From NCBI GenBank assembly GCA_934352055.1, contig CAKRJY010000016.1, forward strand, positions 1 through 33,280: a stretch of 33,280 nucleotides of DNA, in the 5' to 3' direction. The notes under the pieces are model-generated. The model worked only from the letters and a program-made list of their open reading frames with translations, did not search any database and had not been told where the DNA came from. This DNA is from an uncultured Lachnospiraceae bacterium. GTDB taxonomy: Bacteria; Bacillota; Clostridia; Lachnospirales; Lachnospiraceae. How positions within the stretch are numbered: position 1 is the first letter of the stretch; the number at the start of each line of letters is the position of its first letter. This document shows, piece after piece, positions 7,006 to 15,695 of the stretch. The translations under genes were made by a program, and so were the position numbers.

Positions 7006-8211
7006 TTATCCAACAGCAAAACCCCTGTCTTTTTTCGCTTCAGGGGAATGGCGGAACTGTGAAATCTCCGCCATCTGCTCCGCAGCGTGTGCGTAGCTTG
7101 CGTGGGTGTAAACATTCAGTGTCACACCCGCATCTGAGTGACCCATCAGGTACTGAAGGTTTTTAATGTCCATGCCGTCGTTTGCATAGTTCGTGCAGAA
7201 GGTGTGCCGGAACACATGAGGGGTAATGTGCGGCAGAGGGCTGTCCGGATGAAGCTTCTTGTACTTCTTCATTGCCCAGCGCATCTCGTTTTCGATGTGT
7301 AATGCTACTTTCGGATTTCCGTTCTTGTCCAGCATGATGAAGCCGCTGTAACCATCTACCATAGGCTCTGCCTTGACCGTAGGGCGGCACTCCAGCATCT
7401 TTTTCAAAGAAGCATACACTGTTTCGTTCATCGGCAGAAAGCGGCGGCCGCTGCTTGTCTTGGTTTCCTCAACATAGTATTTTCCGCCACGCTCACGAAT
7501 CAGCTGATGATCCACATGAATTCTACGATTTTTGAAATCCAGATCTTTTCTGGTCAGACCGCAGAACTCGCTGACTCTCATACCGGTTTCCAGAAGTACC
7601 ACGAACTCATCGTAGTATTTGCAGTAGGTGTTGTCTTTCTCAATGAAATTCATCCAGATTCCCAAGTGTTCCTCGGTGAGTGCAGCTCTCGGCACCGTAT
7701 CATTGACCACCACATCCGTCAACTTAAAGATGAACGGATTCTTTCTGACGGCATCCCCATCACACGCCATCTGAAATGCGGGTTTGATAACACCTCGTAC
7801 ACTGCTGATGGTGCTAAAACCTCTGCCATCCTTTTGCAGCTTCGCAAACCACTGTTTCGCATCCGATACTTTGACGGTGCTGATTTTGCGGCAGCCGAAA
7901 TCTTCTTTCTTGACCAGATTCAAAACAAATTGATAGCCGACCTGGGTGTTGTAACGAACGCCTTTCTTCAAACTGATGTACTTTTCCAGCAGTTCAATGA
8001 CCGTGATCTGTCCTGCTTCGTAGTCAATGCCAGCGTCAAGTTGCTTCTGAATTTCCTCCTCTTTCTGACGAAGCTCTTGCAGGGTAGGGGAATAAACACA
8101 TTATCTTCTCCCTCGGCAATCTGTGTACCTGTACTGATAGATCCCGTCCTTTCTCTGGCTTTCTCCTGTTTTCAGGATACGGCCTTTATGATCTTTCCGT
8201 TTTTCGCTCAA
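7006..8211 (-). pseudogene. Tn916-family integrase interrupted by an in-frame TAA
   Basis: Read from a TTG at 8211 behind a GGAGAT site, this frame would encode about 401 aa, full length for the family. It starts LSEKRKDHKGRILKTGESQR, the typical arm-binding domain. Codon 37 (8101-8103) is TAA. The same frame then continues without a shift (CVYSPTLQELRQKEEEI) into the core-binding and catalytic domains. It keeps Arg (TGMRVSE), Lys (TKTSSG), His/Arg (HVFRHTF), His (GHSD) and Tyr (NVYTH). A single CAA-to-TAA change would explain it. The catalytic part could still be made from a downstream start such as the TTG at 7971, but without the arm-binding domain. The GC content is higher than in the first integrase. 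Confidence 0.85.
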
Positions 8212-8302
8212 TTTCGATCTCCTTTCTTTCAAAAGGAGTCTCGATGTGACACCTATATTGTATCACACCAAGCCCTCTTTTTCTATTACGGATCTGTAGA
8301 TA

Positions 8303-8497
8303 TTAGATGGAAAACACCTGCTCGATGAATTTATCAAATAAGTGCTTTTTGATCAGTCGTTTATTGCCCACCCAAAGCACAAAATTGCAGTTCCTGTCGT
8401 TGGTAATCTCACGCAGCTTACCGGTTCCGATGCCGGAATACGCTGCCGCTTCTTCCAATGTCAAATTTGCTTTTTCCCAGATAGGAATTTCCTTCAT
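8303..8497 (-). CDS. xis: excisionase of element 2
   Basis: This 64-aa excisionase of the Tn916 Xis family (MKEIPIWEKANLTLEEAAAY, then GIGTGKLREI, then FVLWVGNKRLIKKHLFDKFI) lies upstream of integrase 2 on the same strand. The frame is open to 8530, but the ATG at 8497 has GGAGG seven bases upstream and the family's conserved start, so I begin there. It should support excision if a working integrase is available. Confidence 0.87.
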   Translation of the reverse strand: MKEIPIWEKANLTLEEAAAYSGIGTGKLREITNDRNCNFVLWVGNKRLIKKHLFDKFIEQVFSI

Positions 8498-8589
8498 ACA
8501 ATGCCTCCAATCTCTATCTCCAAGTGGCAAAGTGGCAGGCTTTTGGTTCTATAAAACCTTTGCCACTTCACAGAATGCCGGTTCACGAT

Positions 8590-10455
8590 TTATTGCTTAA
8601 ACCAGATCCACCAATCTTTTCCCTGACGCTCACTTGCGATTTTATCTCCCATAGAATTTCTTGCCAGACGCACTGTGCGTTCGGAAATTCCTCGTTCTTC
8701 TGCTTCTTTGTTGATCTCTGCGATGGAAACTTTTCTGCCCTCAGACAAAAACTGCTCGATCAACTTTGCCGCCTGTTCCTGTTTCAGCTCCGTCTTGCTC
8801 CCTTCGCCACCGGCGAGCAGATCCTCTGTGCTGATGTCATAGGCTCCAATCCAACGGAATCCTTTTTCATCGCCCAGAGAAAATGCCAAGGACTGCCCCG
8901 GCGGTGCCAGAGAACTTTTCTCATGGACGATCACTCGTGTGGTTGGGTCTGTCCTTACCTTGCCGATGAACAGCAGGCTTCTCACCACAGCGGTGATGTC
9001 AATAGAACCAAGTCCACGGTAGGTGCTTTGGCTGCCCGCTGCCTTATTCAGATGCCCGATCATCACAATGGCACAGTTGGTAGCCTGTGCCACATCGGCC
9101 AGTCTGCGGAAAATCGGGCGTACCTCATTGGCCCGGTTCATATCCACATTGGCTCCAAGAAAGGCCTGCAAGGGATCAATGATAACCAGACGGGCGTTGT
9201 TCTCTCTGATCGCATTTTCAATACGCTCATCTGCCAAGGTCAGCGGATTGTCGGCATCGTCGATAACCAGCACTCGCTCCAGATCTGCCTCAGCCGAAAG
9301 CAGCCTCGGCTTCACCGTATCCCCCAAACCGTCCTCAGCCGTCTGGAAAATCATATTGAATGGTTCAAAGGGCTCCATCTGGGGCAGAAACTTTCGATTG
9401 GTGCAGGCTGCCGCAAGCTGCATGGCAAAGAAGGTTTTTCCCTCACCGGGGTTGCCCTGAATGATCGTTAACTTTCCAAATGGGATGTACGGATACCAAA
9501 GCCATTCCACCTCTGTTTGCTGAACTTCGCTCATGCGAATCATGGGAACCACTTTCTTTTCTGATTCCCCACGCAGCATGATCCTTCGGGAAATATATTT
9601 TCCGTCAGGCAGCCTGTCCTTTTGCTTCAGAACTTCGTTCCAGTCTTTCTCGCAGGGGATCAAGCGAATAACCGTCATAGATTCGGGAATACTTTCTAAC
9701 AGACGGTTTACGGCATCATTACCGGCTTTATCCGAGTCGGTGCAGATATAAACGGTTTCCATGTCCTTGCGTTCAGAAAGAAACCCTTCCAGCGCTTTCG
9801 CTCCCACACCGCCCAAGGACAAATAATTTCGCATTTTCCAATCATTAGGGTACAGCGCAATAAAGGACATCAGATCGATCGGTGCTTCAAACACAAGCAG
9901 ACTTTTGCCATCGCTGCGATAAGCAAAATTGTGGGCCTTGTCCGAACCTTGTACATCCATACGGAAAGAACCGTCCGTCCCTTTGCAATGGGCATAACGG
10001 GGAATCCCTGTTTCATCCTTTCCCACAAACACAATGTTGTGGTGCTGGGCATCCTCATAAATCAGGCCTTCCTTGTAAAACTCCTGAACCAGTTCCTCCG
10101 GGATGTTTCGCTGACGGAGATATGCCATCGCTGCTGCAAAATATCGGTTTCTTGGCGGAAGCCTGAAATCTGCCGAAGGTGCAGCGGCTGCGCCGTTGTG
10201 TGCCGGTACTTCTCCAATCAGCAAAGACACTGCTTCCGGAAAAGTTTTTCCAAAGAACTCCATTACAAATTCGACGGGGTAGCCGCCTTTGCTCTGGCTA
10301 TGGCGGAACCATTTGTTTCCCTTAATGGTCAAACTGTCATGCCGTTTCCATCGGTACTCGTTTCCGCTTTTTGTGACCTGTTCACCGTGTGAGCGTAAAA
10401 ATTGTTCCAAATCGACCTGGTTGGCACGGTCGATCTGTTCTTGCGTATAACTCAT
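8590..10455 (-). CDS. DUF3991/Toprim primase fused to RepA-like AAA helicase
   Basis: This 621-aa replication protein of mobilizable elements has two parts. The N-terminal DUF3991-like, CHC2-like region (1-100) and Toprim fold (about 183-290; acidic motif VFEAPIDLMS with Glu190, and DSDKAGN at 240-246) form a DnaG-like primase. The second half is a RecA/RepA-type helicase with Walker A GNPGEGKT at 334-341 and a Walker B-like RLVIIDPLQAF. A short winged-helix-like tail ends the protein. It would prime and unwind the element after transfer. GGGAGGT lies just upstream of the ATG at 10455. It sits 14 bp after the relaxase stop, as part of a mob-rep operon. Confidence 0.85.
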   Translation of the reverse strand: MSYTQEQIDRANQVDLEQFLRSHGEQVTKSGNEYRWKRHDSLTIKGNKWFRHSQSKGGYPVEFVMEFFGKTFPEAVSLLIGEVPAHNGAAAAPSADFRLPPRNRYFAAAMAYLRQRNIPEELVQEFYKEGLIYEDAQHHNIVFVGKDETGIPRYAHCKGTDGSFRMDVQGSDKAHNFAYRSDGKSLLVFEAPIDLMSFIALYPNDWKMRNYLSLGGVGAKALEGFLSERKDMETVYICTDSDKAGNDAVNRLLESIPESMTVIRLIPCEKDWNEVLKQKDRLPDGKYISRRIMLRGESEKKVVPMIRMSEVQQTEVEWLWYPYIPFGKLTIIQGNPGEGKTFFAMQLAAACTNRKFLPQMEPFEPFNMIFQTAEDGLGDTVKPRLLSAEADLERVLVIDDADNPLTLADERIENAIRENNARLVIIDPLQAFLGANVDMNRANEVRPIFRRLADVAQATNCAIVMIGHLNKAAGSQSTYRGLGSIDITAVVRSLLFIGKVRTDPTTRVIVHEKSSLAPPGQSLAFSLGDEKGFRWIGAYDISTEDLLAGGEGSKTELKQEQAAKLIEQFLSEGRKVSIAEINKEAEERGISERTVRLARNSMGDKIASERQGKDWWIWFKQ

Positions 10456-10469
10456 ACTCCACCTCCCGA

Positions 10470-11972
10470 TTACAATGCAGTTTCTGTTTCTTTGGTTTTA
10501 TTGGGATGCAGCATTTCAGGATGGGTTTCTCGCATCGCCTGATCTACATCGCCCTTAATCTGATACAGCATCGTCAGCTCCTTTTGCAGCAGCTTATATT
10601 CCTGATATTCAGCTTCTCGTTGTGCCGACAGTTCGGAAAATTCTTTCTGCCATGCATCCAGAGGAAAAGAATCTTTTTCAAAACCACTCTCTTTCAGTTT
10701 TCGCTTTACCATATAAAACCGGCGAAGCTCGCCTTCATGTTCCGACTTATACTTTTCCTTGGCTTTGGTAAAACGATATTTTTCTTTCTTCATTTCATCC
10801 AAAATCGGCTTTAACGCAGCATAGGTCTTTGCATCCTCCATCAGCTGCTGAAGTGCTTTCAGACGGGTCTGTTTCTGGTGCATGGAGGATTTTCTGCTTT
10901 CCACATTTTCGTTGACAGAAGAAAGATGTTTTTCAAAGTCACTGAGAGTTAGAACCCCTCGCTGTTTCAGATAATCGCACTCATTCATGAAACGCTTCAG
11001 GTTGTTTTTCTTCGCCTTGGCCTTCCCTCTGGCATACGTCATTGCGGTTTGATTGCACAGAGCATGAGCATCACTGAGCAGCTGAGCAAGGTAAACCTCC
11101 TGCGGTTCTTTCAGAATTTTCTTTGATTCCGCAAGCCATTCTTTCAGTGCCGCAAGGGTGGCTTGTATGTTGCGGATCATCCGGTTGGTGGCCTTGATCC
11201 AGCGGTTTAATTCGCCTTTTTCCGTGCGGATGCCTTTCTTCTCCATCTTGCGAATATGCGGCCCTTCGTGGACAGTCGGAATCAAATCCAGCCCCTGATC
11301 CACATAGGAACGATGATCGATGCGGCAGAGCAGCCCTTTTTCTTCCAATCTGGCATTAACCATATCCGCCCAGGCTTTACGCCATAAGTCTAGCGTTTCC
11401 GGCTTGCCCCAATTTGTGGTCGGAACAGCATCGAAAGCCCATGTGCCATCTTCTTTTTTGATGCGGTTGCCGTCCTTGTTCAAATGATAAACCCGGTGTT
11501 GTTTTGCTCCCCAGGTGCCGTCAGTGTTCAGCGGACGAATGGGAACCAGAACATGAAAATGTGGGTTGGGGATGCCGCCGTCTCCCCGGTCAGGTTGATG
11601 TACCGCAAGATCGCAAATCATGCCGTCAGAGACAAAGTATTTCTGTACAAATTCTCTTGCCAGTACAATGTTCTCCTCTAAAGAAAATTCATTTTGCAGA
11701 GCCATGTCAAAGCTGTAGGCAAGCTGTGCCCTGTAATGCTTTTCAATTTGCTCTACTTCATTCCAGAGGGTGTACCTGTCAGAAAATCTTTCAGGAGCAT
11801 ATTCCGGAAGCATGATTTCCGAAAGAATCACGCCGCCTTTCTTGGTGTAATCGTGGGTTTCTCCATCCCAGAGATTATGCAGTTTCTCACCGGCACGATA
11901 GGCTGCACTGGCGACAGCCGTGTGCCCCTCGCTGCGTTTGATCTGCTCTACATGGAAGTGATACAACGCCAT
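10470..11972 (-). CDS. mobA: MobA/MobL-family relaxase (MOBQ type)
   Basis: This 500-aa relaxase nicks the element's oriT and pilots the strand during mobilisation. The MobA/MobL signature starts at residue 1 (MALYHFHVEQIKRSEGHTAV) and includes the probable nucleophile Tyr25 in SAAYRAGEKL. The metal-binding HUH-type motif is at 136-142 (NPHFHVLVP). The C-terminal 250 residues are charged and coiled-coil-like. The ATG at 11972 overlaps the stop of the upstream DUF3847 gene by one base, with GGGAGG upstream, so the longer open frame to 12131 is not used. An RSF1010-like oriT lies about 480 bp upstream. Confidence 0.9.
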   Translation of the reverse strand: MALYHFHVEQIKRSEGHTAVASAAYRAGEKLHNLWDGETHDYTKKGGVILSEIMLPEYAPERFSDRYTLWNEVEQIEKHYRAQLAYSFDMALQNEFSLEENIVLAREFVQKYFVSDGMICDLAVHQPDRGDGGIPNPHFHVLVPIRPLNTDGTWGAKQHRVYHLNKDGNRIKKEDGTWAFDAVPTTNWGKPETLDLWRKAWADMVNARLEEKGLLCRIDHRSYVDQGLDLIPTVHEGPHIRKMEKKGIRTEKGELNRWIKATNRMIRNIQATLAALKEWLAESKKILKEPQEVYLAQLLSDAHALCNQTAMTYARGKAKAKKNNLKRFMNECDYLKQRGVLTLSDFEKHLSSVNENVESRKSSMHQKQTRLKALQQLMEDAKTYAALKPILDEMKKEKYRFTKAKEKYKSEHEGELRRFYMVKRKLKESGFEKDSFPLDAWQKEFSELSAQREAEYQEYKLLQKELTMLYQIKGDVDQAMRETHPEMLHPNKTKETETAL

Positions 11973-12271
11973 TAGCAATCGCCTCCCGCCTTGTGGTTCT
12001 GCACAGCGGTGTCCACCAATTTCTGTACCGCAGGCAGTGCAAAAACCTGTTCCATCAGAGAGTAAAACTCTGCTCTTGTCAGGGAGTCTGCCTCTTTGGA
12101 AATGCTTTGGATGGCACCGCCCATATTGCAAAGATGGTGCGTGCGCTGGCGGTCGGCTTTCTTTTCCAGATGCCGCTTGCGATTTTCCAGAAGCTGAATT
12201 TTGTTTTCATACTGTTTTACCTTCAATCGTGCAGCATCTAATTCCGCCAAAGTTTTTTCTTTGTTCTCCAT
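11972..12271 (-). CDS. DUF3847-type mobilisation accessory protein
   Basis: This 99-aa protein begins with a coiled coil (KTLAELDAARLKVKQYENKI) followed by a basic segment (ENRKRHLEKKADRQRTHHL) and an amphipathic C-terminus. It matches the small DUF3847 proteins encoded immediately before MobA/MobL relaxases in Firmicutes elements. A role as an oriT-binding or relaxosome accessory factor is inferred from that context. AAGGAGTG precedes the ATG, and its stop overlaps the relaxase start. Confidence 0.75.
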   Translation of the reverse strand: MENKEKTLAELDAARLKVKQYENKIQLLENRKRHLEKKADRQRTHHLCNMGGAIQSISKEADSLTRAEFYSLMEQVFALPAVQKLVDTAVQNHKAGGDC

Positions 12272-12329
12272 TTTTCTTTCACTCCTTGTCTTTTATTCAT
12301 CCTTGCCAAAGCAAGGTATGTAAAAAGAA

Positions 12330-12480
12330 ATAGGCGGCAGCCGCAAGAGTTATCTCTTGACCGGAATGCAATTCCGCAATATGTGAATGTGTTCAGACAC
12401 AGGAGCATTTACCTTCGGAGAACGCACATACCGGAATGGAATAACCGGTATAGAAGTGCGCCCTTAGTTCCTAAGGGAAG
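12330..12480. other. oriT: oriT with RSF1010/R1162-type nick core
   Basis: AAGTGCGCCCT at 12454-12464 equals the nick core of the RSF1010/R1162 oriT (TAAGTGCG^CCCT). By analogy the nick falls between 12460 and 12461. As in that oriT, an inverted repeat sits just before the core: ATACCGG (12428-12434) and CCGGTAT (12445-12451). Just after it, CCCTTAG/CTAAGGG pair (12461-12467/12471-12477). More hairpins lie to the left: CAAGAG-TTAT-CTCTTG, CGGAAT-GCA-ATTCCG and TGTGT-TCAG-ACACA. It lies upstream of a MobA/MobL relaxase, the matching family. The rest of 12480-12650 shows nothing I can name. Confidence 0.8.
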
Positions 12481-12653
12481 GTGGCTTGCTTTAGCTTTGA
12501 GAAAAGTATAATGGATTTTGAAGCATAATTTTATTGCCTCGTAGGTAGAGTAAGTTCATTTTTACAGTGCCTTGTGCAGAGAAACTTCCACTGTAGTGTG
12601 CTCTCGACAAAATGATCAATTTACGATGAATAACTATTTTTAGGGCAAAAGAA

Positions 12654-12682
12654 AAGCACCCAACCGTTGAAGTTGGATGCTT
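12654..12682 (-). terminator. rho-independent terminator (minus strand)
   Basis: AAGCA/TGCTT and CCAAC/GTTGG form a stem around CGTTGAA. On the minus strand the stem is followed by TTTTCTTTT. It would end the transcript of the 12769-13266 gene. Confidence 0.7.
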
Positions 12683-12768
12683 CCTATCAATTACATTGAA
12701 TTATTTTGTTTTTTGAAAACATACAGTTTTTATAAACGCCAAACCGAAGTCGAACAGATAATGTCTGC

Positions 12769-13266
12769 TTAGGAGATGAGCGTTGTTTCCTTATTAGGCG
12801 CTGCGTGACGTCTTTGTGCACTGTAGTAAGCATCACACTGGTCTTCGCCTGCTTTATTTTCATGGTGTTTAATCCACCATGTTTTTACTTTAGGTGCTGC
12901 CTTATAAATGCCATACTCTACAAGAATAACACCGCTGACAACAAATCCAATTTTTCCAACTTTATTCCACATAACTCGAAACTTCTCTGCTTCTAATGCA
13001 GCAACCGTTGCAGCTTCCTGTGCAGTTTTTTCTGTAGCCTGTTTTGCTAAAAAGTCCGCATTCGCCTGTGCTCTTGCTGCTGCTTGAGCAGCATACCTCG
13101 TAGCACGATCTGTAGCTATCTCATTATGTACTTCATTAATAAGGTCAGCAGACGCATCTAACGCTTCTTTGATAGAATCATCAAAGGTCCTTGTCGTCCA
13201 GTAGCGATTATAACAGGCATAACCACCTGTGCCACGATGAAAATCCTTTTCCACAGCATAAATCAA
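12769..13266 (-). CDS. small Ala-rich single-pass membrane protein, unknown
   Basis: This frame of about 165 aa is not recognised. It has an acidic N-terminal part (RTFDDSIKEALDASADLINE) and an alanine-rich probable coiled coil (residues 55-90). One hydrophobic membrane segment (about 107-122, IGFVVSGVILVEYGIY) and a basic tail follow. The start is uncertain. The first codon here is TTG with no good ribosome-binding site, and the frame stays open upstream (FRAVHRCSLDCALIYAVEK) into the neighbouring truncated XRE gene, with no ATG seen nearby. The true 5' end may have been lost or exchanged at the junction near 13270-13300. A terminator lies downstream on its strand. Confidence 0.5.
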   Translation of the reverse strand: MIYAVEKDFHRGTGGYACYNRYWTTRTFDDSIKEALDASADLINEVHNEIATDRATRYAAQAAARAQANADFLAKQATEKTAQEAATVAALEAEKFRVMWNKVGKIGFVVSGVILVEYGIYKAAPKVKTWWIKHHENKAGEDQCDAYYSAQRRHAAPNKETTLIS

Positions 13267-13284
13267 TGCACAATCTAAGCTACA

Positions 13285-13634
13285 CCTATGAACAGCTCGG
13301 AACGCTCCCCAGAAAAAGCAATATCAGAAAGCTTGCTGAAGCGCTGCATATCTCTGTGTCCTATCTTTTGGACGAATCTGAAACGGACAGCCAGAGCCAT
13401 ATAGATCAGGATATGTTTATTTTAGAGGTAAAGGAAAACTTCGGTTCAAAGGGAGCAAAAGAAGTTCAGGAAGTGCTGGGACGTGTAAATTCTCTGTTTG
13501 CCGGTGGAGAATTGGATGAGGACGCAAAAGATGTATTCTTCCAGGCGATTATATCAGTTTATATGGACTCTAAGAAAACAGCACGAGAAAAGTACACTCC
13601 GAAGAAATACGGAAAACATAAAGATAAAGAGTAA
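13285..13634 (+). pseudogene. 5'-truncated XRE regulator (ImmR-like partner)
   Basis: The frame resembles the second half of an XRE domain (YEQLGTLPRKSNIRKLAEAL, then HISVSYLLDESE) followed by a helical C-terminus (LEVKENFGSKGAKEVQEVLG and onwards). The first helices of the HTH are missing: upstream of about 13285 the frame reads unrelated residues shared with the opposite-strand gene. It is therefore the 3' part of an ImmR-type regulator that normally precedes the metallopeptidase at 13686. Reading can start at upstream ATGs, but the DNA-binding half is absent, so repression is probably lost. Confidence 0.65.
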
Positions 13635-13685
13635 AATCCTCAAGTACAGAATATGTTTTCTGTGTGCGATTCGGAGGTGAAGCAA

Positions 13686-14240
13686 ATGAAAACGGCAGAG
13701 CATATCATTGAAACTGTCGATAAGCTTGTGCGAAAATATCACACCAGAGACCCTTACGAGTTGTGTCAGCTGTTAGGTATCAAAATCCATTATTACGATT
13801 TACAGAAGAAATTGAAGGGCTTCTTTTATTACCAGTCCAGACAGAAGAATATCGTGATAGATCACAATGTGAACAGTATCCTGGAACGTATCTTAGTCGC
13901 ACATGAATTAGGACACGCTGTCCTGCATACGAAAATCGCCATGATGCGCGGTTTTCAAGAAATGGAAGTATTTGATGATAGATCAATCGAAGAAAACGAA
14001 GCAAACTTCTTTGCGGCAGAGCTTCTGTTAGAAGATGAGGAAGTTCTGGAACGCCTTTCGGAACACACATTTTTTGAAACTGCTAAAATGCTTTATGTAC
14101 CGGCAGCGTTATTAAATTACAAATTCAGCCTGCTCCATGAAAAAGGGGAACTGGTAAATTCGATGTATATTCGTAAAGCGGATTTCCTGAAGGGAGACCT
14201 TCACGCCTACGATAACGACATTGGTTGTGGCGATATATGA
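13686..14240 (+). CDS. ImmA/IrrE-family metallopeptidase
   Basis: This protein of about 184 aa carries the zinc-peptidase motif HELGHAVLH, a downstream acidic EENEANFFAAELLL helix supplying the third ligand, and an all-helical C-terminus. ImmA-type proteases cleave a cognate XRE repressor to switch on a mobile element. The partner here would be the gene immediately upstream, which has lost its 5' end. The ATG at 13686 has a GGAGGTG at 13674-13680 and is preferred over an upstream in-frame ATG at 13653. A strong terminator follows at 14265. Confidence 0.85.
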   Translation: MKTAEHIIETVDKLVRKYHTRDPYELCQLLGIKIHYYDLQKKLKGFFYYQSRQKNIVIDHNVNSILERILVAHELGHAVLHTKIAMMRGFQEMEVFDDRSIEENEANFFAAELLLEDEEVLERLSEHTFFETAKMLYVPAALLNYKFSLLHEKGELVNSMYIRKADFLKGDLHAYDNDIGCGDI

Positions 14241-14264
14241 ATATCAGTTTTTATTTCCTTGCAA

Positions 14265-14312
14265 AAAAGTCCACCAGTACGATGTGCAGTGCATCATGAC
14301 TGGTGGACTTTT
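14265..14312. terminator. bidirectional terminator
   Basis: AAAAGTCCACCAGT (14265-14278) pairs perfectly with ACTGGTGGACTTTT (14299-14312). The inner GATG/CATC bases extend the stem. T-rich flanks on both strands let it end the metallopeptidase gene and any minus-strand transcript leaving the dnd operon. Confidence 0.8.
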
Positions 14313-14338
14313 ATTTGTCATCAGGAAGTCAAACAGGC

Positions 14339-14443
14339 TCATCGTCCAAGGTCAAAATCATCTTCCGTAAAATCATCTAGTCTGCCAACTGGATCAAATG
14401 CAATTTCTCTCCCGGTATACACCGTCTCCGCTCTTCTCGATGT
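14339..14443 (-). pseudogene. C-terminal remnant of an unidentified protein
   Basis: About 34 codons are open before a TGA at 14339-14341 and read protein-like: RRAETVYTGREIAFDPVGRL, then an acidic tail DDFTEDDFDLGR. A TAA at 14444-14446 in the same frame cuts it off, and nothing upstream continues it. I take this as the last codons of a gene whose body was removed when the dnd block arrived at about 14445-14540. The family is not recognised. The 95 bases between it and dndA hold no feature I can name. Confidence 0.4.
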
Positions 14444-14538
14444 TTAAATTTGAAAACTTGAAGAGACCAATTACTGGCAAGACTCGATTTTATAATAATG
14501 TCACGAACAACGCTTAACAAAATTGTCCTCCTCTCGTA

Positions 14539-15693
14539 CTAAAAAGCAGCAAAACTTTTTGCTACCGCTAACAGTTCCTTAAATGAAGTTACAACATCCT
14601 CACAGTCGGATTCTGCCCCCCAGCTTATTCTTACCGAATTTTCAATTTTTTCAGTCGGTATGCCCATAGCAGTTAGAACATAGCTAGGTTCATATGACTT
14701 GGAATTACAAGCTGATCCGTTAGAAATGCCGCAATATTGCTTAGTAGAAAGCATTAATGCTTCAGATGACACTCCGTTGAAGCAAATATTTAAAGTGCTT
14801 GGTACGCAATAATTCTGATCTCCGTTAATTTCGCACTTAACTCCGGATGCGTTAAGTTCTTCTAATAAAGCATTTTTAATTGTTAAGCATTTTTCTTGAT
14901 TCTGCTTATACTCTGATGCCACCAGTGCACACGCAGTACCAAGCCCTACAACCAAAGCAACTGGTATCGTCCCTGGACGAATACCTCGTTCTTGTTGTCC
15001 TCCATACATAATTCCTTTTACTGGTGGCAGTTTGTACCGTTTCTTGCGTAAAACCAGTGTTCCAACACCTTGTGGTCCGGCTATTTTATGTGCGCTCATT
15101 GAAAGCATGTCATATTTAATTGCTTTGAGTTCATCTACCAATTTACCAAAGCTCTGTGTCGCATCAATATGGAAGAATGTTTCTTTATCTGCCAAAAACT
15201 CGCCAATCTCTTTTATAGGTTGAATGATACCGGTCTCATTGTTCACATGCATAATACTTACTAGTACGGTATCCTCTCTTACTAATTCTGTAACCTCTTC
15301 AACAGATACTCGTCCATCAGCTTTCGGATTCACATAGGACACCTCGAAACCCTGCTGTTCTAGTGCTTTACAAGTTCCTAAAACAGATTTGTGTTCTACC
15401 GATGTTGTTATTATGTGCTTTTTCCCGGTCTTTTCCGCATACTCCCTTAAACCCTGAATCACAATATTGTTGCTCTCAGTAGCACCGCTAGTAAAGAACA
15501 CCTCATCCTTATTGACACCAAGCAAAGACGCAACTTCAGATCTTGCAGTTTCAACTGCCCGTCTTGCATCATCGCCAAAAGTGTGTGTTCTGCTATCTGC
15601 ATTTCCTGGCGTATTTCTATATATTTTTATCATCACTTCCAAGACACGCTCATCAATCGGTGCTGTTGAATTGAAATCTAAATATACTCCCAA
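14539..15693 (-). CDS. dndA: DndA cysteine desulfurase
   Basis: This 384-aa IscS/NifS-like PLP enzyme takes sulfur from cysteine and supplies it, via DndC, for phosphorothioation of DNA. Lys203 (SAHKIAGPQG) is the PLP Schiff-base lysine, His101 (EHKSV) stacks on the cofactor, and Cys329 (SNGSACNSKS) is the persulfide carrier. It starts with TTG at 15693, two bases after the dndE stop, and GGAGGTG inside dndE supports that start. It is the last gene of dndB-C-D-E-A. In the classic Streptomyces locus dndA is divergent from dndBCDE. The desulfurase family is broad, so the dnd role rests on the operon. Confidence 0.92.
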   Translation of the reverse strand: MGVYLDFNSTAPIDERVLEVMIKIYRNTPGNADSRTHTFGDDARRAVETARSEVASLLGVNKDEVFFTSGATESNNIVIQGLREYAEKTGKKHIITTSVEHKSVLGTCKALEQQGFEVSYVNPKADGRVSVEEVTELVREDTVLVSIMHVNNETGIIQPIKEIGEFLADKETFFHIDATQSFGKLVDELKAIKYDMLSMSAHKIAGPQGVGTLVLRKKRYKLPPVKGIMYGGQQERGIRPGTIPVALVVGLGTACALVASEYKQNQEKCLTIKNALLEELNASGVKCEINGDQNYCVPSTLNICFNGVSSEALMLSTKQYCGISNGSACNSKSYEPSYVLTAMGIPTEKIENSVRISWGAESDCEDVVTSFKELLAVAKSFAAF

Positions 15694-15695
15694 AA

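Noticed and set aside
7507..9471. Long plus-strand open frames (273 aa at 7507-8328 and 315 aa at 8524-9471)
   Set aside because: They lie antisense to a recognisable integrase and primase, lack ribosome-binding sites, and read as low-complexity mixtures with no family signature.
14259..14447. 62-aa plus-strand frame
   Set aside because: It runs through the terminator hairpin at 14265-14312 and has no ribosome-binding site. The opposite strand reads more like protein.
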